Of a DNA stretch of 64,000 nucleotides, positions 30,372 to 40,026 are shown in pieces (the first letter of the stretch is position 1; each line of letters begins with the position of its first letter). The position numbers and the translations under genes were made by a program. This stretch comes from Flectonema sp. DT1601. Its lineage: Eukaryota; Euglenozoa; Diplonemea; Diplonemida; Diplonemidae. The notes under the pieces are model-generated. The model was given only the letters and a program-made list of their open reading frames with translations, made no database searches and was not told the origin of the DNA. Where the stretch lies: contig OZ025802.1 of the NCBI GenBank assembly GCA_964019425.1, positions 186,001 through 250,000 of the forward strand. Direction: 5' to 3'.

Positions 30372-30445
30372 GGTAGCCGTTTCTCAGGCCCTCTCAAATC
30401 CCTAATTCATGGTATCCGTTAAGCGCCCGCCGCAGTAGGCTAACG
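30372..30445 (-). pseudogene. 18S rRNA-derived fragment
   Basis: On the minus strand TTAACGGATACCATGAATTAGGG, then GAGAGGG and CCTGAGAAACGGCTACC, follow the universal 18S order (TAACGG-GAATTAGGG-GAGAGGG-CCTGAGAAACGGCTACC). The following CACATCCAAGGAAGG of 18S is missing and the upstream part is scrambled. A short degenerate insert, not an rDNA unit. Confidence 0.7.
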
Positions 30446-30639
30446 TCAATCTGATATGACTTGCATTACCTCAGGGGCTCTCCCCGTAAATGCGTTGGTT
30501 CTCTGTTTCGCACAAAAAGAACCAAATAACAACGAGTTATGCAAAAATAATTTGTACTAAAGAAAATAACTAGAAATAAAGAACCAAAGGAACCATCGTA
30601 TTGATTAATTCACGCAACTGATTATTAATATTTAGAAAC

Positions 30640-31881
30640 TTAGAAGTTGGTTCGTCGTCTTCCGTGCCCGTTTCGGGGTTCCTGACCAAAGTTTAAAAAT
30701 GAACTCGTGTTACTTTTAGTACTAATTGGGAGTTGCTCAGGAGTGGCACGTCGTCCAAAGCGAGCCGAAGATGGCATTCCTGCTGCTTGCTCTTGTTGTG
30801 TGGGAGTTTGGTTTTGTTGAGGATGCTGAGGAACTGTTTTAAGACCTCCAACAGAGTCTTGGCAATCGGTAAGCGGAGCAGGGGCTGCTGGTACGGTGTG
30901 CTGCTGCTGTTGACCAACAGCAGGATATTGGACTGCGAACTGCTGTTGTGGTTGCTGTTGGTGTAGTTGTTGTTGTTGCAGTTGTTGCTGTTGCAGTTGT
31001 TGTGGATGCTGTTGCTGAGGACTCGTAACTATCGGAGAGGGCTGCTGAGGAGGAAACACGTACGGAGACTGTTGTTGTTGTTGTTGATGCTGCTGTTGGT
31101 GTGGTTGTGGTTGTAGCTGTTGTTGTGGTTGTGGTGGTGGTTGTTGTTGTTGTTGTTGTTGCTGCTGCAGATGTTGAACAGGTTGACTCACGTGATATTG
31201 AACTGGTTGTTGTTGTTGCTGTTGTTGTTGAGGACTTCCTACACTCAGAGGAATAGAATCTAAAAGTCTCGGATTACTTTGCATTCTCCCAATCGATGGA
31301 GTGATAGTCGAAGCCGCAATACTACTCGCAGGAGTAGCAGAACGAGACATGCGAACCCTTTCGAGGTATCTCTGGTACTTCTGAGTCCAAACAACGTCCC
31401 TTTTTGTAACTCTACCACCAGGACCTGAACCTGTAACAGGAGTTGCACCTGCGTTTGGTATGGAGCTGCCTACTGAAGCTTGAGAAAAGCTTTGTCTCGG
31501 TATTGTGTTGTCTGCAGCTGCTGGAACAGACGCTGCGGCTCTCATACTCACAGGTTGAGGAATTGAGTTTAATTGAACTCTCAGAGATTGAATATGTCTC
31601 TCAAGGATACCGATACTGTTGGGATCTACTCCTCCTCTTTTATATTCTTTTAGAGTCTCTTCTTTTTCATTAATTAGATTAGTGAGGTCTCTCCTTCTCT
31701 TTAATGCAATCATATCACTGTTTACATCGGATACACTACTATGACGTTGAGCTCTTCCTTGACAAGATGCAGGATATTGTTGAAACTGCGAATTTTGAGC
31801 ACTCGATGCCGCCGATGACATGCGACTCGATGCCGATCGCATTCCACCACTCGGAGGGGGGTTGTTAGCAAACGGAAACAT
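30640..31881 (-). CDS. polyglutamine-rich protein, function unknown
   Basis: 413 aa from the first ATG at 31881. The N-terminal part contains a predicted helix (about 55-110: ALKRRRDLTNLINEKEETLKEY, ILERHIQSLRVQLNSI) and a KRDVVWTQKYQRYLERVRM segment around 160-180. Residues about 215-350 are dominated by Q tracts interrupted by P, H and L, encoded by mixed CAA and CAG. The C-terminus is short and basic (NGHGRRRTNF). Composition is that of transcriptional co-regulators or RNA-granule proteins, but there is no diagnostic domain. An acceptor-like TTATTTAAACAG lies about 25 nt upstream of the start. Confidence 0.78.
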   Translation of the reverse strand: MFPFANNPPPSGGMRSASSRMSSAASSAQNSQFQQYPASCQGRAQRHSSVSDVNSDMIALKRRRDLTNLINEKEETLKEYKRGGVDPNSIGILERHIQSLRVQLNSIPQPVSMRAAASVPAAADNTIPRQSFSQASVGSSIPNAGATPVTGSGPGGRVTKRDVVWTQKYQRYLERVRMSRSATPASSIAASTITPSIGRMQSNPRLLDSIPLSVGSPQQQQQQQQPVQYHVSQPVQHLQQQQQQQQQPPPQPQQQLQPQPHQQQHQQQQQQSPYVFPPQQPSPIVTSPQQQHPQQLQQQQLQQQQLHQQQPQQQFAVQYPAVGQQQQHTVPAAPAPLTDCQDSVGGLKTVPQHPQQNQTPTQQEQAAGMPSSARFGRRATPEQLPISTKSNTSSFLNFGQEPRNGHGRRRTNF

Positions 31882-32098
31882 CACTTTTGTTGTGTGTCAG
31901 CTACCTGTTTAAATAAGAAATTATTAACTAATTGTCTTTGCTCCTACTAGTCATAAGAATCCCTTGCTTACTAACTCGTATTTCATGCACCTGTATCTAA
32001 AATAGAATTCATACTTAACAACAGAAACAGAAAGGCAATCAAATTAGCGGATTAGAACTTGACGATAAATAAGGAAGTCTGTCCAGAGACTCACTTCA

Positions 32099-34273
32099 TC
32101 ACTTCATCACTTCAATATCAAACATTGTATTAGCCTCAAAGGGAGGTATTTTAATATTAACCATCGCAGTCAAAGGATCCACGATGGGCTTGCTATCACT
32201 GTGAAGGAGGTGGTTATTACCTGCATCAGTCCACTGTTCAGATCCACAGTGCTGCTGTTTCGCATCAGACTGGAAGAGAGTGTTACTTATTCGAAGAATA
32301 CCATCTTGATGGTGAGGTGGTAATTTTGTGAAATTTCTAACAGCGTAGGCATTTGACTGAAGAAGAGAATTACTCACGACTAAGACACCCTCGACTTTAA
32401 GATTGTAATTATCTCCAATTCGAATTCCAACTTGGCAGTTAGAGAATACAATAACATCTGCTATTGCTGAATGGCTCTTGGGAGAATGTCCTATTTCAAT
32501 TCCTTGTTGGGCTCCAAATATAATTGTGTTCTTAATGATAACTTGTCTTGGTGATGGGATTTGTGATCCACTGAGTGCTACGCCTTCGTGAAGACAGTTG
32601 TGAAGAATTGAATTTTTTATCTGTAGTATTCCACCTGCATGTCCCTTAGAAGAGGCACTGTCAATGCAATCGTCTTTGCTGTTTGCGACTACCAGGGTCT
32701 CGATAGAGGCAGATCCTCCACGGAAATAAAAACCATCGTTGTCCTCATCGACAAACTGACTCTTGTCGTCGGGTAGAGACCCAATGTATGTTTGTTTCAT
32801 TGTGATGTTACAAAAAACACATTCTCCGCCCTGTTCGAGTCCCGTTAAGATATTATTTTCTACTCTTGTAACACTACTATCAGCCAACCCATATCCAGGA
32901 CCATGAAGCTCTAAAGCATAAACGTTACTAGTGGTCAGGCGCCCCCTTGATGAAAAGAGTGGGTATGATTTCCTGTGTTTCCCAGTGTCCTTTGGCCTCT
33001 TTCTTAAACAACCTGAACCACTTGCAATCAAATGACTTACAGTAGCTTCAGCTTCCTGTTCTACGAATAAACCACAATGTGCAGAACCGGGAATCGAACT
33101 GATCATAGAAATAGGGTTTTCAGCGGTGCCGATTAAAGCTAGAGTAGCCTTTGGTTTAACGAGTATCATGGAATTCTTACCCATAAGAATAACAGTACCT
33201 GGGGGTATGGTAATAGATGACTCCTCAGGGATTACAGCGTCTTCTCCTTCTAATATTTCTATTATGAGAAACTTCTTGGAATCACTGCGGAGATCAAGAA
33301 ACTGCTTCCATGATATTGCTGCATTCTTACTTCCTAAAGACGGAAACGTAGCAACAGCCGACTCACCCACCAATTGCGATGATTTTTTTGCATCTCTCGA
33401 TGTTGACAGCCGAGCAGTTATCGTACTACCAACCGTTATAGTTTCCCTTTGAGATGGTGACGCAGGAGGTGGTTGTACTCCTTCTTGAATACCCCAAAAT
33501 GATGTAATTCCTCTATAGAGTATTAAATTACTCTCTCTGTGCACATCTCCTTGAGATGTTAACGATAAGAAAATTGGAACGGCTGCCCACTCAAAAGGTG
33601 TTTGTAACTGACTAGAATGAACAACAGCAAAAACAGGTATAGGATATCCCTCTACATAGCTACTCGGTACTATAAGTTGAACACTCATATCAAGTGAGAG
33701 AGCAACAGGTCTGGCGATGGAATAGAACTTAGGATACTCAAACAATTCAATACCGTACTCAGTACCCTTCCGAGAGTGATGTTGGACAGCCGTAAAGCTA
33801 GAATCTACTACGCAGTCAGGACCAGATTCATTAATAATTTCAAAGCAGTGAAGACCTGCCTTCTTGTAGTTGTGAATATCTGTCGTAGAAACGCTATTAA
33901 TTAAAAGTTTATTGTCTTGTTCTGCGTATACCTCGCTAGGGATGTTTAGTTTGGACTCGTAGTCGCGTTTTAGCCAGTACAGCTGTTTTGATTGTCTGTC
34001 GGAGTCACACATTGGAGTAGTCATTTGTCGATAAGGTGAATAAACTTTTTCTATCTCGTGTGAGACTTCTCCTTCAGAATTCGATAATATTTTAATTGCT
34101 TCATCGTGTTGTTTTTTATATTCTTTATTTCCTCCACGATGTCTTCGAAGGATTTTCTCCTCAGTCCGCTTCTCTCCTTCTGCAGACTTTCTCCATGTAA
34201 CTGCCCAGGTGCTTAATAAAAACCAACAAACTACAAGGACACTACCCACCTTGACTGCTGTCCTGTTGGACAT
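32099..34273 (-). CDS. type II membrane protein with parallel beta-helix ectodomain
   Basis: 724 aa. A single TM anchor near the N-terminus (about 10-27, VGSVLVVCWFLLSTWAVTW) is preceded by a short basic segment, predicting a type II orientation with a large luminal or extracellular domain. The central and C-terminal parts (about 340-690) show right-handed parallel beta-helix repeats: IPPGTVILMGKNSMILVKPKATLALIGT, GGILQIKNSILHNCLHEGVAL, VIIKNTIIFGAQQGIEIG and VIVFSNCQVGIRIGDN. A DDCIDSAS stretch resembles a motif in glycoside hydrolase 28 / pectate-lyase-type helices. Likely role: Golgi or surface carbohydrate binding or cleavage. The specific activity is not recognisable. Confidence 0.82.
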   Translation of the reverse strand: MSNRTAVKVGSVLVVCWFLLSTWAVTWRKSAEGEKRTEEKILRRHRGGNKEYKKQHDEAIKILSNSEGEVSHEIEKVYSPYRQMTTPMCDSDRQSKQLYWLKRDYESKLNIPSEVYAEQDNKLLINSVSTTDIHNYKKAGLHCFEIINESGPDCVVDSSFTAVQHHSRKGTEYGIELFEYPKFYSIARPVALSLDMSVQLIVPSSYVEGYPIPVFAVVHSSQLQTPFEWAAVPIFLSLTSQGDVHRESNLILYRGITSFWGIQEGVQPPPASPSQRETITVGSTITARLSTSRDAKKSSQLVGESAVATFPSLGSKNAAISWKQFLDLRSDSKKFLIIEILEGEDAVIPEESSITIPPGTVILMGKNSMILVKPKATLALIGTAENPISMISSIPGSAHCGLFVEQEAEATVSHLIASGSGCLRKRPKDTGKHRKSYPLFSSRGRLTTSNVYALELHGPGYGLADSSVTRVENNILTGLEQGGECVFCNITMKQTYIGSLPDDKSQFVDEDNDGFYFRGGSASIETLVVANSKDDCIDSASSKGHAGGILQIKNSILHNCLHEGVALSGSQIPSPRQVIIKNTIIFGAQQGIEIGHSPKSHSAIADVIVFSNCQVGIRIGDNYNLKVEGVLVVSNSLLQSNAYAVRNFTKLPPHHQDGILRISNTLFQSDAKQQHCGSEQWTDAGNNHLLHSDSKPIVDPLTAMVNIKIPPFEANTMFDIEVMK

Positions 34274-34864
34274 TTTGCTGGAAACCAGCTGGATGAGAGT
34301 TGTGTATTGTGATGTAGAATAGATTGCCTAAACGTTGTAGGAATCATGTCATCTTGTGGGGAAAGGAGAAAACAATAATACAGCAACGTGATGAATACAA
34401 GTAGAACGCGTACAAGTCATTCTACAGTAATATAGTTAGTTAGTATTAATGGTTATCAATCAAATAAAAAAAATAAAAAATCAAATGCAAAAGTTCGTAG
34501 GACAACAAACAAATAACGGTTGGTTTCGGGCAGTTAGTTTGTTAGTTAGCGAACATGTCGAACACCAGTTGGATAGACACCCCCAGGGAGTCCAATACTA
34601 CAACAATCAGTAAATTCATCATTTCGGAGGTAAATAATTTCTTTTAAAAAAAAACAACGAACAATGCACTCCCTACGTGCGTTGCAAACAAATTGAGAAT
34701 TGACACTTAGCTATGCGTGAACTAGTCAGAGGGCTGACAATTGTTCAAAACTAAAAAAGAAAACTTAAATAATGGAGCTATAAGAATGAACTTCTTGTTT
34801 TTTTTTTTTTTTTTTTGTATTTTCTTAAAAACTAAAAAAGTAGATTATCGTTATGGTAGAATAT

Positions 34865-34898
<34 letters not shown>

Positions 34899-35410
34899 CC
34901 CCGTAACGTAAAGGGGCTCACACGACGTCGAACACAATCACAATTTCAAAACCGACAGTCTCTTTGTAGGACCTCAGCAAACACAAGATACAATTGCGAA
35001 TAACAACGTGTGCACGATAGAAAGAAAAGGGGGAGACAAAGAAGGAGATAACATTAAGATCATTCATCTGTAAAAGAATATGACTGCAAAGACTCTGCCT
35101 GGACGCAGCTTCAAAAAAACACACACACACACAACAAACGAGGTATTAAGAAAACGAACACATCACAAAGATAGCGATTAAGGGGTGACGTTCGATAAAA
35201 AAACGATTATTTTTAAAGCAGTGACTGTGATCAAATGCCTTCCAATCAGATGCAGATTTTTTTGCGAAGTTCTCACGGCCCCCTTATGTTCTTTTTTTAA
35301 AAAAAACAGATAGAAATAAAATAACATAAAGAAATACGAAAAACTAATATAATTTCCTTCCTTAACGGTTACTACAACACTAACGATAACAGACCCATCA
35401 CTATTTTTTT
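34274..35410. other. intergenic with poly(T) runs
   Basis: 1.1 kb without a credible gene. T runs near 34799-34816 and 34867-34898, and a short (CA)n near 35119. It holds the presumed promoter of the beta-helix gene and the 3' flank of the Cys-rich membrane protein gene. Confidence 0.6.
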
Positions 35411-36556
35411 TTATCGAATCAATGCCGCTGTTGCTTTAATTTTTCCAGCCAAGAGCGGCAATTGCTCTTCAGATCGTTGAACTGTCGGTTTCCTCGATAA
35501 TCGCAACGCGTATAATATCAAAATCAGCACTAATGCAAATGTGAACGTAAACATACTCGCAGGAGCAGACTCAGCTCCTTCCGGAATACGTCTCCGTACT
35601 GAAGCGTTGATAGCAGCATTGCAGGTAACGCAAGATAAATTACACTCCATGTGATTTGAACGTATTAATGCCATTTGAGGAACTGTCAACGCTTGGCATG
35701 TTGCATATGATATAATTCTTACTCTGTTAGATATCCCAGAAGTTAAAACTGCAGGTCTGATCCGAACAACTTGACGAGGTGATATTTTCGACAATGCCAA
35801 GCTCGTTAAGTTTCTGAGACATTCTTCTTCGATGACAGAAAACAATTCTGAACTCATCTGTGCAATGCAGACTGGTGAGAACCCACCACATATACCACTT
35901 GATTGAAATTTTTTGACGTGTGCCAAACTCAAAAGCCCACAATTCGATGACATATAACCCATCTTCTCAACCGTCAGCTCAAGAGAGTCTACCGGAATAG
36001 CCTGAAAAGCCGACGGGTTAATATCATAAAAGAAATCCTTTGAAACACGACTAATGCATCCAGCTGTGATCTGAGGTACTATATTTGTTGTCATCCAGTT
36101 AACGCAGCCTGTTTTTAAACCTGAACAGGAAATTGGGTTTCGCATTATATAGTCGAACTGTGATGAAGATATTCCCTTACAACTCTCATTAGGAATGTAG
36201 TGAATAACCTTAGCCGGGATGTTGTGGAATGATGATGGTGGAATAAAAGCAATCTGAGGTGCCGATACAAAAAACAACGCAACTTCAGCAAGACTAGCAA
36301 AGCACTCAAATCCCATCCCAGCCATTGCCTCCGGTATTGAGTACGAAAAACAACCTCTAAATCCACTACAGCTTGTGGGTTGCAAAAGTTTTATATCTTC
36401 TTCCTGCAAAGCGACACACGCAGTGTCTGGTATACACGCGATGTCCTCTGGGCTCGCAGAACTCCATTCCGTCGGTGTTACTTCTCTCAACGTTATATTG
36501 GTGACATTACACCAAATCACACCCACGGCAGAGATAGTCGTCACTACAGCAAGCAT
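35411..36556 (-). CDS. Cys-rich type I membrane protein, function unknown
   Basis: 381 aa. The N-terminal hydrophobic segment (MLAVVTTISAVGVIWC) is a probable signal peptide. The ectodomain is rich in cysteine and carries several diverged repeats of the form hydrophobic-x-SCSG-h-x(2,3)-C: SCSGFRGC near 57, SCSGLKTGC near 143, ICGGFSPVC near 222, ECNLSCVTC near 303. Motifs of the type I-P-x-x-(A/S)-F-x-x-I-P recur between them. A TM helix lies near 338-358 (MFTFTFALVLILILYAL), followed by a basic cytosolic tail of about 25 residues. Probable cell-surface or endolysosomal protein; no named family recognised. The 5' leader appears to contain an 88-bp intron. Confidence 0.8.
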   Translation of the reverse strand: MLAVVTTISAVGVIWCNVTNITLREVTPTEWSSASPEDIACIPDTACVALQEEDIKLLQPTSCSGFRGCFSYSIPEAMAGMGFECFASLAEVALFFVSAPQIAFIPPSSFHNIPAKVIHYIPNESCKGISSSQFDYIMRNPISCSGLKTGCVNWMTTNIVPQITAGCISRVSKDFFYDINPSAFQAIPVDSLELTVEKMGYMSSNCGLLSLAHVKKFQSSGICGGFSPVCIAQMSSELFSVIEEECLRNLTSLALSKISPRQVVRIRPAVLTSGISNRVRIISYATCQALTVPQMALIRSNHMECNLSCVTCNAAINASVRRRIPEGAESAPASMFTFTFALVLILILYALRLSRKPTVQRSEEQLPLLAGKIKATAALIR

Positions 36557-36573
36557 TTTATATTAACATGGCT

Positions 36574-36661
36574 CTGTTTTTGATGGAGGGGGGAAAAAAT
36601 TTCTTTATGTAAAATAGTGCGCCACACCGTGTATTATGAATGTTCCAGGAGGGTAACTCAC
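36574..36661 (-). other. probable 5'-UTR intron of the Cys-rich membrane protein gene
   Basis: Minus-strand donor GTGAGTTACC (36661) and acceptor ATCAAAAACAG (ending 36574), 88 bp. The donor lies inside a 38-bp sequence shared with 38297-38334. Confidence 0.5.
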
Positions 36662-36667
36662 AGCAAC
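36630..36667 (-). repeat. shared leader/donor element, copy 1
   Basis: 38 bp with four mismatches to 38297-38334. The core GTTGCTGTGAGTTACCCTCC (minus) contains a consensus-like GTGAGT donor. Confidence 0.75.
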
Positions 36668-37381
36668 GAGAAGACCTAATCCATCCAGGTTTGTTATGCA
36701 GAATCACTTTAGAAATTATTAAAAAAAAAAACTTATGCAAGATCGACACAATAAAAAAAAAAAAAAGAATAATAATAATAATAATTAAAAAGTTTAATAA
36801 AAAAAAACATTAACACAAGTGGAGGTAAAAGAAGAAGAAGAAGAAAAAAAAAAAAGAACACCCTTCAGCAATACTATTATTAGTTTGAGTAGACTCGACG
36901 TGAAAGCCCATTAGACAATTAAAATTATGAAATAAGCATGTAAATCTAATCTATACCTTGTGAAAAAGAATCGGTAAGCTTTACTTTTTTACTTTCTTAC
37001 TCACACTTTTGTTTTGTTTTGTGCGCAACCAGGTACAAAATCCTAATAAAGGAATAGGTTAGTTACGCTGACACAATTTTCTTTCCACCGAACAATGAGT
37101 TTGTAGTACAAAAAAAAAAAAAAAAAAGTAGGAGAAAAAAAAAGTGTAAATGTGGGATGCATATCTAGTTTTAGTTTTGCAACTTTTTCTGTTCTGCTCT
37201 TCAGAACTTTTGTTCGTACAAAGAAACTAAATAGCAACCAAAACAAGATTTTAAAAAAATGAACGAAAAAAAAATTGGTTCGAAAGGTCAAACAAAAAAA
37301 AAAAAAAACGAAAAACATGATTAACTTGGGACAGTGGTCACCAACGACAAAAAGAAGAAAAAAAAAAAAGAAATATATAAC
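36668..37381. other. intergenic
   Basis: AT-rich spacer with A runs and an (AAT)n stretch near 36769-36785. It is the 3' flank of the EF-hand gene. No gene seen. Confidence 0.6.
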
Positions 37382-37870
37382 TCACTTTTCGTTTAAACCA
37401 TACTCGCACATGAATTGATCGACATCGTTTGGATTCCCTTCAGGATTTACGGCGTTTTTCGCTCGCTCTTGGGAACGTTTTTCCTCGATTTCGGCTTCTG
37501 GAGGAGGATTATGAATCACTCGAAGTGTCTCAATTCGCGAATCAGAAGTCCTCCTGAATTTTTGAAAACTTTCTTTCTCATCGTTATCCAGACCAAATGT
37601 TGTTAGGTATTCATCTATTTTTCCAGCAAAGTGATGCTTTAACAACTCAATAAACTGATCACAAGTAATCCCTTCTTCTGAACCCATCTTCCTGAAGTCA
37701 TCCAAAATTGTGTTTTGAGATTCCTCGCTGCATTCTTTCCCAAGAACTTGTGGTAATATCTGAAGCATTTCTTCTTCATCGACAAACCCGTTCTCGTTTA
37801 AATCGGTCATGCGAAACACTTTTGTTGCTTTCTCTACTTCACCCTTAGTCAGAACAACGACGCCCTCCAT
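37382..37870 (-). CDS. EF-hand calcium-binding protein
   Basis: 162 aa. One canonical EF-hand loop, DLNENGFVDEEE (about residues 23-34), has Asp, Asn, Asn and a terminal Glu in the coordinating positions. It is preceded by helix VEKATKVFRMT and followed by helix MLQILPQVLG. A second, degenerate EF-hand is likely around 60-80 (DDFRKMGSEEGITCDQFIELL). The charged C-terminus (EIEEKRSQERAKNAVNP) resembles no known partner motif. A calcium sensor role is likely. A link to the dynein (calmodulin-like light chains exist in outer arms) would be speculation. The stop lies in AAAAGTGAGTTAT, which also resembles a 5' splice site, so a further 3' exon cannot be excluded. Confidence 0.82.
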   Translation of the reverse strand: MEGVVVLTKGEVEKATKVFRMTDLNENGFVDEEEMLQILPQVLGKECSEESQNTILDDFRKMGSEEGITCDQFIELLKHHFAGKIDEYLTTFGLDNDEKESFQKFRRTSDSRIETLRVIHNPPPEAEIEEKRSQERAKNAVNPEGNPNDVDQFMCEYGLNEK

Positions 37871-38296
37871 GTTTTATAGGTGTATGCTGTTTGAGAATGT
37901 TTTTTTTACAATATTTTTTTTTTTTTTTTTTTTTAAAAATGAAAATTGTTGAGATTGTTCAGAGTTAGCATGCAGCTATTATCCAGCAGAGGGATCAGCT
38001 GTTTGATTTCGTACGTGAAAATACAAATGTATTGTATCATAAAACAATGATAATTTAACATTAGTTTTTAGATACAGTTGACTACAGGTAATGTTAGTGT
38101 AGGCAATTTGACATTATTAATATAGGGAGAGTTGATTTATTTTTTTATTTTTTTAATTTATTTATTTATGAAGCTTACCAGCAACCGTTGAGACTCTCAC
38201 AGATTTAACAAAATAAAAAAAAAATAAAAAAAAATTCAATCAGCGACATCGTAGAGACATCAGAACAACATAAGCTATTTAATCCAAACGTTACTG
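37871..38296. other. upstream region of the EF-hand gene
   Basis: Contains an acceptor-like CTCAAACAG (ending 37887, minus), a T run near 37914-37934 and copy 2 of the dispersed repeat. With the GTGAGT donor at 38328 it could be one 442-bp leader intron; this is weakly supported. Confidence 0.4.
37991..38084 (-). repeat. dispersed ~95-bp repeat, copy 2
   Basis: Reverse-strand match to 23823-23917 across about 90 bp, with small indels. It ends AAATCAAACAG on the minus strand. Confidence 0.85.
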
Positions 38297-38334
38297 TTTA
38301 TTATGAGTGATCTAGGAGGGTAACTCACAGCAAC
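38297..38334 (-). repeat. shared leader/donor element, copy 2
   Basis: Matches 36630-36667 with four mismatches. GTGAGTTACC is at 38319-38328. Confidence 0.75.
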
Positions 38335-40026
38335 AGAGGATGCAGCCGTTTTCGAAGCGGTTGAAGACTGTTTCTAAAAAAAGAAATAAAAGGAAAAACT
38401 AAAGTAGAACCAGAACAGTCACCTTCTCGAAACGAGAAGTTAGTTCACAAAGAACGACCGATGGCTACCAAATCACAAGTGGAATCACTCTCCCATGATC
38501 GCAGTAAAAGCTGTCGTTTTCTTATTGCTCACCCGTCAGAATAGGGGACCAGATTAGACTTTTCTACTGAACGAATATAAAAAAATAAATAAATAAAAAA
38601 ACCAAAACCCAAAAAAAAACAGTCACCCCCTCGAAACGAGGGGTCCATACACAAAGACTGATATGAAATTCAATACCCTACCTCACCAACGACTTCGTAT
38701 CCTAATTATATTAAGAGGAGAGTGCTATTAAACTCTTCCTACTCATGAGCCATATCGATGAGGAGTTTCCATTTATTTTGTTATTTGAAATCGAGAAAAG
38801 TAAAAGTCCCACTTCACAACTCACGGAGTCAGACCCTCACATGATTGGAAGACAAACACTTTCCCGACACAAACTATGAAAAAAAAAAGAACAAAATAGG
38901 TAAAATCGAATTTTCATTATTGTAAAAAAAACACGCAGGTAACCCACGTCCGCGTTAATACGCGTAAAAGAATAATTGAGAGAGAGGAGAAAAGAGTTAG
39001 ATGATACCCAACAAGAGCAAAAAGAACATTACATCACAAAAGTACAACGAGAACTCGTATTGTGGAAAACACAGCGAACACCTTACGGGGTCACAAGCTC
39101 ACGGAGAATGTAAGTCTTGGCTTTCCACATACATAGCTGGTAGAATCTCACAGCTTCAATAGACGATGGGCACTCGTTCTGTTGATACTAACAAGGTTAT
39201 TGACTTGAGATATGTAGCCTCAGCAGAGATATGCTCTACTAGTTAGCTCATCATCCCATATGATCATATCCTTCAGAAAGATATCACTACCAGGACTTCA
39301 ATAGGTGTACTTATGCTTTGATATGTTACTTTCAGTTCCAGTGCGGTCATAGATCAGATAAGAAATCTACTACACTTTATTGTGCATCACTGACACAGTA
39401 AACTATAGAGCAAAGGGTTAACTCTAGAGAGCTACAAAGCAGCAGCAAACGCTAATAGACTCTCTCTTGTTAGGATAGTTATGGAAAAGACTCAGGCTGA
39501 CAGAGGGCATCCTGAACACAGCGTGCTATTGTCAGTCAATCGCTACCAAAAACATTATAAAAAAGATTAAATGGTGAAGAAGAAAAAAGATGACTTCACC
39601 GAGGCCTCACTGAGTGCATGTGTAATAAGTCAGTTTTTGTGTGAAAACTGCTTTCTCAATGAGGTTCTAACAGAATAAGCAGCAAAGGGTTTGTGAAAAA
39701 AAAGAAACAATCTCCTCACGCTGCCACCCTATGGCAAAGCAAACTACGCGACCTGCTTTAGCCTTCGGCAAAAGAATAGTTTTGCAAAACAAGCATAAAA
39801 ATAATAGAGAGGGACGAAAAAAAATGAATAAATTGCTACCCAATAAGGGACTACAATGACGCCTATGGCGAACGGGAGAGGTAAAATATGAGTTTAAAAA
39901 TAATAATACTCAGTTCTTCAAAGAACCTGATAACACGGACTCTTTAAAACGAGTCCACTACAGCAAAACAAGACTTATTTTCTTACAAAAGAAAAAAGAA
40001 AATAATAGAAAATCGCAAATAAGAGC
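38335..40026. ncRNA. gene-free region with repeated small hairpins; candidate structured RNA locus
   Basis: 1.7 kb of more complex sequence than the other spacers, with no ORF of note. Small perfect hairpins recur: CTTCTCG-AAA-CGAGAAG (38423-38439), CCCCTCG-AAA-CGAGGGG (38627-38643), GTTCTT-CA-AAGAAC (39913-39926) and GGACTC-8 nt-GAGTCC (39937-39956). The first two sit in a common context (ACAGTCACC ... ACAAAGA), and their stems differ by paired changes that keep base-pairing. Strand and transcript boundaries are unknown; it may instead be a decayed repeat. Confidence 0.3.

Noticed and set aside
36630-38334. Spliced-leader RNA genes
   Set aside because: The two GTGAGT-containing repeats do not share a conserved exon upstream of the donor, and I see no clear Sm site downstream.
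38423-38643. CRISPR-like array from repeated hairpins
   Set aside because: Only two related units, irregular spacing, eukaryotic context, no cas genes.
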